A stretch of DNA of 64,000 bases from Sacculina carcini (Eukaryota; Arthropoda; Thecostraca; Sacculinidae), in contig OU696592.1 in the NCBI GenBank assembly GCA_916048095.2, forward strand, positions 4,126,427 through 4,190,426, written 5' to 3'. The position numbers and the translations under genes are program-made. Below are positions 55,498 through 64,000 of the stretch, in pieces. Each line of letters begins with the position of its first letter. Within the stretch, counting starts at the first letter, position 1. Below the pieces are notes generated by a model. The model was not told the DNA's origin and made no database searches. It saw nothing but the letters and a program-made list of their open reading frames with translations.

Positions 55498-56275
55498 CAG
55501 GGTTTGAAAAAAACGGGTTTAAAAAAAACAAAAACCATGTTTTTTTAGAAAAAAACAAAAAAAACGTTGGTTTTTTGGTATATTTAGTTTTTATACACTT
55601 TGCACACACAAATCAAAAAAAGGATTGTACCATGCTATTTAGTATTCAGTTAAACATATTTTAGTACCACTTACCAAGAGTTTTGTAAAAAAAATTAAAG
55701 GAGATAAAAATATAATCATAAAAATGTACACACAGGATCTTGTATTTCACCTTGTAGCATCTATAGGCAACGGAAGTTTTAAACCGTTTCCAATTGCGAA
55801 AGCAGCGATTTTAAACACCCACATATGTTTGCAAAGTCCAAGTCCAAACACCCAGTGGTCTTATTTATGAAAACCTAGTGAATAAAAATCGTTGTGTCCA
55901 TGGAGGTTAATTCATGTTTGTTTTCAGAGTAAACACAGTTTTTTTAACTCAGAGGTTTCTAAAAATGGTGTTTTTAATAGAAACTAAAATGTTTTGTCGT
56001 AAAAATATAGGATTTCTCATAAATACCAACTACAATGCTTCTCCAGCAGAAACCAAAAATGTTAATAATAATGTTTCCCATATCGTGCAAACCCTTAACA
56101 TCATGTCAAAAAGTGATATTTATGAAGCTTCAAAACTGCAATAATGAACTCATTCACTAATTCTGAAAATATTTGATCATTGCTTTATGAGAAAAATCAT
56201 TTCCGTGAAAAATACCAATTTTCAAAAATACCATGTTTTTAAAAAAAACACTTGGTTTAAACCAAACAAACCCTG
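55498..56275. mobile_element. hAT-like MITE with 8-bp target duplication
   Basis: Terminal inverted repeats cagggtttg / caaaccctg and a perfect 8-bp duplication acacacat at 55490-55497 and 56276-56283. 778 bp, no transposase; A/T-rich ends of aaaaaaac type. Confidence 0.82.
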
Positions 56276-56283
56276 ACACACAT

Positions 56284-56452
56284 GCACACATACACACATA
56301 CAGACATACACACATACCGATATACATACACACACACAGATAGACACTTATATATTTCTTCGCCTCTTCCTTTACTCTTTCCTGCATTTTCCCTCGGGTT
56401 TTTTTGTCCATTGGGTGTTTTGATTAATGCACATGTTATTGGCACAGACAGT

Positions 56453-56514
<62 letters not shown>

Positions 56515-56667
56515 TTGTATGCACACATACACATGCACATACACACACATGCATACAGCGTCACAAATTGTGTTATCCAAGCCAACTTGACACACACACA
56601 TACACACATACATACACATATACATACACACATACACACACATACACACACACATACACACATATGG
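56284..56667. other. CA/GT-rich simple sequence
   Basis: Alternating (CA)n with an interruption by (GT)n at 56455-56511. No gene. Confidence 0.7.
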
Positions 56668-57225
56668 TTAGACCTATTTAAAAAAGTGTTTTTCTTCAAA
56701 TTCATGCCGATCGATGTTTTCCCCATTCTCCATGGTCTAAATATAGTGAATATCACAATTATTTTAATGGTTGACGGCTCGGCGATAACTGCCTACCGAG
56801 CAGTCAAATATTCTTACTGTATTTCTGTGACAAAAATGACCCAAATGCGAGTTTGATGCAATTTGTTTTGTATTATTTCTCCTTATAAGTTTATGATACT
56901 TCGTTATAGAGCATAACAAACGAATGTTATTGAAATTTGATTTCGAATAAATATAAAATATACATAATTATTCAAATTAATTTACCCTGTGGCATGTATC
57001 GTTTCATGTGTATTGCATTGCGTCATTGGAGATCATAATGAAGTCTATTAGTACTAGCAAGACTGTTAGTACTAGGAAGACTGTTATGTACTAGGAAGAT
57101 TGTTAGTGATAGGAAGACTAATATGTACTAGGAAGATTGTTACGAGCGAGCGAAGCGAGCAAGTTCATACTTGGTGTTACTAGAAAAATGAGTATGAGCG
57201 GCCGGCCCGCCGGCCGTGGTCACGC

Positions 57226-57664
57226 TTTTCAGAGGCTTATATCTCTGGAACCATAAGTCCGATTAACATGTATTTTTTTTGTTAGGTATTCTCATCCTCT
57301 TTGCCGCGAATGAGACTATGCCGAATCATGTCAGTGCTCACTATGGCACGTGGCACGTCCCAAATGCCCTCCTACTTTTTCGAAAAACACTTTTTATCCG
57401 TTTTTCAGAAGCTTATATCTCTAGAACCACAACTCCGATTAACATGCATTTTTTTTTAGGTAGCCTCATCCTTCTTGCCGCGAATGAGACCATGCCGAAT
57501 CATGTCAGTGCCCAGTGTGGCACGTGGTACGTGTCATATGCCCTCTTATAATTTAGCAGAAAACTTTGCCCATGCACGCAGACAAATACATTTACGACAA
57601 AGTTTGATTACATATGATAGCTTCGCGCTCGCTCGTTCATCGCCGAACACGGCGCCTTACTGGT
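57226..57664. repeat. Dispersed about 175-bp-module repeat, copy 2
   Basis: Two and a half modules, with the ending cgttcatcgccgaacacggcgcc as at 35.8 kb. The right half is about 95% alike by eye. Confidence 0.75.
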
Positions 57665-57826
57665 TAGTACTAGGAAGACTGTTAGTACTAGGAAGATTGT
57701 TAGTACTAGGAAGACTAATATGTACTAGCAAGACTGTTAGTACTAGGAAGACTGTTAGTACTAGCAAGACTGTTAGTACTAGGAAGACTTATATGTACTA
57801 GGAAGTCTATTATGTACTAGGAATTG
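57664..57826. repeat. tactaggaagactgttag minisatellite
   Basis: About 9 units of about 17-18 bp; related units also occur at 57045-57140, left of the 175-bp-module repeat. Confidence 0.85.
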
Positions 57827-57861
57827 CAAGCAACGACGGTTCATATTAATAACAGAAACAC

Positions 57862-58027
57862 GAGGTTATATACCAGGTTATATACCAAGTTATATACCAG
57901 GTTATATACCAGGTTATATACCAGGTTATATACCAGGTTATATACCAGGTTATATACCAGGTTATATACCAGGTTATATACCAGGTTATATACCAGGTTA
58001 TATACCAGGTTATATACCAGGTTATAT
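57862..58027. repeat. 12-bp caggttatatac tandem array
   Basis: About 14 units with almost no variation. Confidence 0.93.
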
Positions 58028-58134
58028 CATCTTTGACTACAAGACGAATCAGAATGAATAACCGTCATAATTTAAAGCAAACTTTCATGAACGATTTCAA
58101 GTATTTTTCACCTCATCATAATGTGCTTCACTGG

Positions 58135-60430
58135 GACGGACAATTTTGAAGGACGTTCTCGGATCATGTGCTGTGGAAAGGTTTGCAGTACTTGTTTCTG
58201 GTGCTCGATACTATGAAGAACACAATCTGCTTGCTGTGTCATTCATTGAGAGCTCTACAGGATTACATCAACGTAATGCTTCATTAGAGCTGATGGAAAC
58301 ATGGCGCATCACGGATAAAGTTGTGGGTTTAGTATTTGATACGGCGACAAGCAACAGCGGTTTCAACAAAGATGCAGCCAAGTTAATCTAAGAACATTTG
58401 GGAAAGAAATGATTTTATTTGACCTGTCTACATCACATATCTGAGCTACTCATTGCAGATGCATGGGAAGCTGTCTTCAGCTATGTAAAAAGTGCTGACA
58501 ACCCAATTTTCCAAAATGTAAAGGATAAATGGGACCAGTTGAATAAGAGATGTCCAAAAGTTCTCAACATAGACGAACCTGATGTGAAACAGAAGAAAGA
58601 CAGTGCCATTTCAGAAGTGAAACATTTTCTTCAATGTGCAAGTCGGAGATCAGAATAAAGAGAGGTGGCAAAGTTGACTCTCATTATCTTGGGTGACGAA
58701 CCATCCCGTGATGTGCACTTGTCAAAGCCAGACGCCATACATCATGCACGCTGGATGACTATTCACATTTACTCAATGAAAATGTGCATGTTTTCCGAAG
58801 AGCTCAACTACAGCAGTGATGTTCTCATCAAGTTAAATATAATTACTCGGTTCTTGACGGTGTTCTACACAAGTCACTGGGTGACCTCATCATCGACTGA
58901 AGACGCGCCAAAACATGATCTGCAGTTCATGAAAGACATGACACAGTACAAACAACATGATGAAGAACTAGCGACTGCTGTCCTTAGAACATGCTACTAA
59001 CACAGTTGGTATCTTACCCAGGAAATAGTCCCGTTTGCTTTATTCAGCTTGTACAATGTCATCACTAGGGCTGTCAAAAAAGTAACCTAAAAATCAGAAA
59101 AAAGTAACTTTATTTTCGAGAAAAAGTAACCTAAAAAAGTAACCTAAAAATAACCTGAGTTTTAAAGTTATTATCACTTTTATATCGTTTTATCACATGT
59201 TTATCACGCCTTTGCTGATTAGTGCGCTATGTGAAATACACGGTTTGTTTGTTGTTTGTTTGTGAACATATAAAGTAACCTAATAACCAATAAAAAGGTA
59301 ACCTAAAAATAACCTCCTTCAAAAAAGGTCAATTTCTGTTTGCAGTTTTGAAGGAAGAAAATACACCAGTCCTTCTTTTTTATCATCTTTCCGAGTTGGT
59401 ACTACTTTTCCACCCTCTCCGATCTGGTACCATTTTTACAACAAACAACCAAAAGTGACTTAACATAATTTAGCTAACATCGAAAAAGGGAGCATAACCA
59501 TCAAAATATAATTTTTGTGGAAAGCTCATACAAATGCGAAATACACTAATTGCAAATGTAAATATTATTAATAATGGTCGCAATAATGTTCATTATATTT
59601 TTTCAATGGAACTTTTTATCAAATAGCACGTACTACAGTAGCGTAAACACTGCATGGCGCTATCTCATGCCCTGAAAATCACGTGCAAATTCCTGTTAAA
59701 GTAAATACGTACTGTCAAGTGCTACAGTGCAGTATCTGGTATAGAGAGCTCACACATCGTACTATACCACGCTCCAAACATCTCACGACACCCTCCGGTT
59801 CGTGGACATTTCCTAAAATGGAATTACACTATCCTGCGTACCCAAAAACGTATAAATATCGAGTAGCACTGATATTAAGATGAATATCAATTGCTAAATC
59901 CTAACAGCAGAAATGTTGACATTTCTTGATCTTCACACCTAATATTCCATCTCTTTTCCTATTTTATCCTCATATATACCGGTTTTGTGCCCCTTAGCTG
60001 AAAAAAGTCACCAAACTTCGTGGTAAACTTACCTAATAAGAAGAATAACAACAAAAGGTAACCTGACGATAAAAAAGTAACCTAAAAGCAAAAAAAGTAA
60101 CCTAACGATGAAAAAGTAACTTTTGGTAACCTAATAACTTTTTTAATAATTATCGTACACAACTTTTTCATGCAGTTTTAGGTAGCTTATGAAAAAGTGA
60201 CCTTTAGGTGAAAAAGTAACTTTATTAACTTTTGACAGCCCTAGTCATCACCAAATATGAAGAAAGAAACTTGCAGCCAAGGTATCGGAAACAGAAAGGT
60301 CTGGAAGTTTTAGGAAGGGTAAGCAGGTATTTCTATCATTACCGCAAATACCACACTCTCGGACCTAGTGGCACCAGAGTCTCAGCTTTTGTTTCCTGCT
60401 CTTGATGTCAACAGTGAATGACCTAGGTCT
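58135..60430 (+). pseudogene. Transposase-like pseudogene (DDE type), split by a MITE
   Basis: Plus-strand fragments: 58125-58390 (HWDGQ, then AVERFAVLVSG, ITDKVVGLVFDTATSNSG), 58419-58658 (LLIADAWEAVF, FLQCASRRSE), 58665-59000 (DVHLSKPDAIHHARWM, ITRFLTVFYTSHWVT) and, after the MITE, 60252-60430 (RYRKQKGLEVLG). I recognise the WDG ... VLVSG ... FDT..SNTG pattern of a transposon-encoded family widespread in invertebrate genomes, probably hAT-related. Stops and frameshifts (for example at 58150, 58390 and 58658) show decay. Confidence 0.65.
59066..60243. mobile_element. hAT-like MITE inside the transposase pseudogene
   Basis: Perfect termini tagggctgtcaaa / tttgacagcccta with a perfect 8-bp duplication gtcatcac (59058-59065 and 60244-60251). 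The interior ends carry many aaaaagtaacctaa repeats. No ORF of note. 1178 bp. Confidence 0.9.
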
Positions 60431-61012
60431 CCTGTAAACACCTGGGACAAGCATAGAGGACACCAGATTGCGCACAAATTTGTGACGTCCGTAAAAGTTA
60501 CAAACGGTGTTACAAAATTACAAAGTTAAGTTACAAATTTTTCTTTATAGTTCAGTTGCATTGTGAACGGATATTGTTTTATGTAGTTTTGTGTATTTAA
60601 ACTTATTAAACTTTACCAAAATGTTAAATTATCCGTATTTGGATGATAAACCCGAAATTATTCAATTGTTTTAACGTCTTATTTGAAAATTTAACAGAAA
60701 ACATGTATTAATATATATAGTATAAGTGCCTAATTCAAAATATATGCAATCACATAAAAATGTTCAGTTTTCACTTGATATCATTTATGATGCCGTGACA
60801 TCCTCTATAAGTATGATAACATGAAAATATAAATACATCACATTCGCATTTGGGCAATTTTTTAACATAAATGTAGTCTGAACATTTGACGACATCGCCG
60901 AGGACAAAATAAAAATAATTATAATATTTAGTATATTTAGACCATGGAGAATGCGAAAAGTATCGATTAGCATGAATTTGAAAAAAGCAACATTTCTTGT
61001 TAATAGATCCAC

Positions 61013-61354
61013 TGTATGATCCTAACGAGTTAACTTGATAGATTAAACATCTTATTTGCATACACTTAGCGACTGTCTTAAACAATTAACACGTTCAATT
61101 AACACATTCTCGCCAGGTGTTGTGATATTTGTGTAGTGAAAATGCTCTCGCCCATATTGCAAGTGAGTTTGATCAACAATGACATTAAAAATATAGCACT
61201 AATAAAAATATGGATATCTATATATGCATATATTTGCATACATTTGCATAGTATTGCGTATATGCAAATATATATGGAGAAGGTTGAAGGTTGTACTTGA
61301 ATATATGAAGAAGGTTATGAAGATTGTGATAATGTTCAACAATGCCGTTTTAGT
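61013..61354. other. No gene recognised
   Basis: AT-rich spacer leading into a TG-rich tract. A block near 61200-61260 has repeated atatgcatatatttgcata phrases. Confidence 0.45.
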
Positions 61355-61741
61355 GTGGTTGTATATATGTGTGTATGTATGTGTGTATATATGTGTGTGT
61401 GTACGTGTATGTATGAAAGTGTACATGAATGTATGTATGTGTATGTATGTATGAATGTATGTGTATGTACGTACGTATGTATGTATGTATGTGTACATAT
61501 ATTCATGTGTATGTATATATTTTGTATATATTGTATTGTGTGTATGTATATATGTGTATGTGTATGTGCGTAAGTGTGTGTATGTATGTGTATGTATGTA
61601 CGTATGTGTGTATGTGTAGGTACGTGTATGTATGTATGTATGTATGTGTATGTATGTGTGCATTTTTACATTATAATTTACTTACAAGCACGTACACACG
61701 TACACGTATGTGTGTAAGCGTTTTTGTATGTGCGTATGTTT

Positions 61742-61881
<140 letters not shown>

Positions 61882-62257
61882 TAGACCTGTTCAAAAACAA
61901 CTCTTTCTATTTTTATATCCCCCTGCACAGTTTTCCATGCTTTTCGATCTGAAAAGTCCGAAAATCACAATCATTTTTGTCTGAATTATTTTTGCAGAAA
62001 CAAATGCTTCAATTTGATATCCAATTTGTTCTCCAATTGCACCTGTAACACACGTTATAAGTGAAACAACTGTGCGGTGCAAGGCGAAATTGCATATTTC
62101 CTGCTGTATCGGGCGCGAACAAGTCAAGTCCAATTCGACAGGGTATAGAGACATTTTAGACAAAAATGATTGTGATTTTCGGACTTTTCTGGTCAAAAAG
62201 CATGGGAAACTGTGCAGGGACGAAAATATATAAAAGTTGTTTTTTTGAACAGGTCTA
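61882..62257. mobile_element. MITE with about 100-bp inverted termini upstream of the BTB gene
   Basis: tagacctgttcaaaaa ... tttttgaacaggtcta; the arms pair over about 100 bp. Flanks gtgtgtat (61874-61881) and gtgagtat (62258-62265) form an 8-bp target duplication with one mismatch. hAT-like. It ends about 150 bp before the BTB gene's ATG. Confidence 0.8.
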
Positions 62258-62406
62258 GTGAGTATGCATGTGTATGTGTGTCTGTGTGTGTGTATGCTAG
62301 CTGACATCATCAAATAGAGCACTGGAGAGCTGGACTGACAGAGAGAGAGAGAGAGGACAGGAGCGATAGAGAGAGAGAGAGTAAGAGAGTAAAATTGCCT
62401 GGCATA

Positions 62407-62514
62407 ATGTCTGCCACAACTCCCAGTACACCTGCCGAGTCTCATAACTTCACTGCTGCCGACCACAGCAAGATTCTATTGCAACGCATGCATAACATGC
62501 GCAACAACCGACAG
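62407..62514 (+). CDS. BTB/Kelch-like protein, exon 1
   Basis: ATG at 62407; 36 codons ([15 protein letters not shown], then [19 protein letters not shown]) and donor gtgggt at 62515. A short N-terminal leader with a helix before the BTB fold is usual for KLHL proteins. The 5' region is GA-repeat rich (62341-62390). Confidence 0.8.
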
Positions 62515-62901
62515 GTGGGTGTGCAGCATACACACACACATACATACACACAAATAACATATACACATTACACACCAATAAAAATAGACGAATTTGAATT
62601 GATAAAAACACACACATAGTTGTCCTGTTCTGTCCGACCTTTAGCTTCCCACTTGGCAACTCTTCCATTCCCCACTAGTTTAGTATTTCCCACAGGTTAC
62701 GCACCACTTATTTTAGCACGAGAAACAACTATAATCCTTCTATTCTCTATATACACTCTGTAATATTTCGTTCTCCCCAAAAATAACACTTGTTTTTAGT
62801 TTTATTATCATTCGCATTTGTTATATACCAATTCTTCTGGAAACCATTCTTAAAATGTACAAATGATTTCTCTGCGTGTGTGTGCTTGTTTCAACATTAA
62901 T

Positions 62902-62958
<57 letters not shown>

Positions 62959-63055
62959 TTGTGTGATGTCGAGTTGTTAGTGGGAGACAGTTGTGTGGCA
63001 GCTCACAGAGCTGTATTGGCCGCGTGCAGTGATTACTTCACCGCCATGTTCACTA
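62407..63055 (+). CDS. BTB-domain (probably Kelch-like) gene, 5' end
   Basis: Exons 62407-62514 and 62959-63055 join in phase 0. They read into a BTB/POZ domain: [20 protein letters not shown], then [12 protein letters not shown]. This D-[VE]-L ... [13 protein letters not shown] pattern is typical of KLHL-type Cullin-3 substrate adaptors. BTB dimerises and binds Cullin-3; a BACK domain and Kelch propellers normally follow. The remainder lies beyond the window. The subfamily cannot be told from this short part. Confidence 0.8.
62903..62956. repeat. (GT)n directly upstream of BTB exon 2
   Basis: About 27 GT units abutting the acceptor tag at 62956-62958. Confidence 0.92.
62959..63055 (+). CDS. 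BTB/Kelch-like protein, exon 2
   Basis: It starts right after (GT)n-tag and encodes the BTB core (CDVELLVGD ... [18 protein letters not shown]). It ends in phase 1 at donor gtaagc (63056). Confidence 0.88.
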
Positions 63056-63066
63056 GTAAGCTCGCT

Positions 63067-64000
63067 GACACACTGACACATACTGACACATACTGACACA
63101 TACTGACACATACTGACACATACTGACACATACTGACACATACTGACACATACTGACACATACTGACACATACTGACACATACTGACACATACTGACACA
63201 TACTGACACATACTGACACATACTGACACATACTGACACATACTGACACATACTGACACATACTGACACATACTGACACATACTGACACATACTGACACA
63301 TACTGACACATACTGACACATACTGACACATACTGACACATACTGACACATACTGACACATACTGACACATACTGACACATACTGACACATACCGACACA
63401 TACTGACACATACTGACACATACTGATACATTGACACATACTGACACATATTGACACATACTGACACATACTGACACATACTGACACATACTGACACATA
63501 CTGACACATACTGACACATACTGACACATACTGACACATACTGACACATACTGACACATACTGACACATACTGACACATACTGACACATACTGACACATA
63601 CTGACACATACTGACACATACTGACACATACTGACACATACTGACACATACTGACACATACTGACTCATACTGACACATTGACACATTGACACATACTGG
63701 CACATACTGACACATACTGACACATACTGACACATACTGACACATACTGACACATACTGACACATACTGACACATACTGACTCATACTGACACATTGACA
63801 CATTGACACATACTGGCACATACTGACACATACTGACACATACTGACACATATTGACACATTGACACATACTGACACATTTACAATATTGATACACTGAT
63901 ACATTGGCATATTGACACATTGACGCATATTTATACATATTGATACACTGATACATTGACACATACTGACACACTGACACATACTGACACATTGACACAT
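63067..64000. repeat. 10-bp tactgacaca minisatellite in BTB intron 2
   Basis: About 90 units of tactgacaca; degenerate forms (attgacacat, actgatacat) increase towards 63.4 kb, 63.7 kb and the window end. It starts about 10 bp beyond the exon 2 donor. On the minus strand it yields fake [10 protein letters not shown] ORFs. Confidence 0.96.

Larger units (their letters stand above)
56668..61012. mobile_element. Decayed DNA transposon with about 130-bp inverted termini
   Basis: 56668-56800 (gttagacctatttaaaaaag ... ttctccatggtctaaatata) is repeated inverted at about 60880-61012, with scattered differences. Transposase-like reading frames lie between them on the plus strand, interrupted by a hAT-like MITE. 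Secondary satellites occupy 57.0-58.0 kb. The termini resemble those of the small MITE at 61882-62257. Boundaries are approximate. Confidence 0.55.

Noticed and set aside
62977-64000. Long minus-strand ORFs of up to 300 codons ([10 protein letters not shown] repeats)
   Set aside because: They are translations of the 10-bp minisatellite, open in several frames at once, with no other coding sign.

Overview
This is a window of an invertebrate animal nuclear genome; I do not name the species. Evidence: spliced genes with GT/AG introns and consistent phases, a complete 12-exon METTL13 gene, the last two exons of eIF3h, a BTB/Kelch-like gene start, CR1/L2-type non-LTR elements, Ty3/gypsy-type, Penelope-like, Helitron, hAT-like and SINE elements, and very abundant (CA/GT)n and minisatellite DNA. 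No bacterial operon, CRISPR array or phage module is present.

Layout. 1-1925: 3' part of a plus-strand Helitron. 2.0-3.7 kb: Penelope-like fragment, dispersed repeat and a tRNA-derived SINE. 3.77-14.16 kb: a three-layer nest. A minus-strand gypsy-type gag relic was split by a plus-strand LTR retrotransposon (4241-13832), whose 5' LTR was split by a non-LTR retrotransposon (4429-8243, TSD tgta). 15559-18507: intronless 982-codon ORF for a predicted secreted, furin-site-bearing protein with an internal duplication. 20270-21031: 3' exons of eIF3h. 21337-33771: METTL13 on the minus strand, tail to tail with eIF3h; one intron holds a 4.2-kb inverted-repeat element that itself contains an L2-like retroelement. 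37702-47489: a 9.8-kb minus-strand Helitron full of tandem repeats, whose empty site survives at 50529/50530 in a duplicated copy of its flanks. 48.6-50.1 kb: Penelope-like pieces in inverted arrangement, with a sequence that folds as a type I hammerhead ribozyme (49959-50006). 52.7-55.4 kb: L2/CR1-like retrotransposon. 55.5-62.3 kb: hAT-like MITEs and a decayed DNA transposon. 62407-63055: first two exons of a BTB (probably KLHL) gene, then a 0.94-kb 10-bp minisatellite to the window end.

The recognisable host genes are METTL13 (eEF1A methylation), eIF3h (translation initiation) and a BTB protein (usually a Cullin-3 adaptor). METTL13 and eIF3h converge with about 305 bp between their stop codons. 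Nearly everything else is transposon or simple-sequence DNA.

The points most worth following are the hammerhead-Penelope association, the Helitron with its empty site, the duplicated secreted protein, and the way GT repeats and minisatellites sit directly on splice sites of all three spliced genes.
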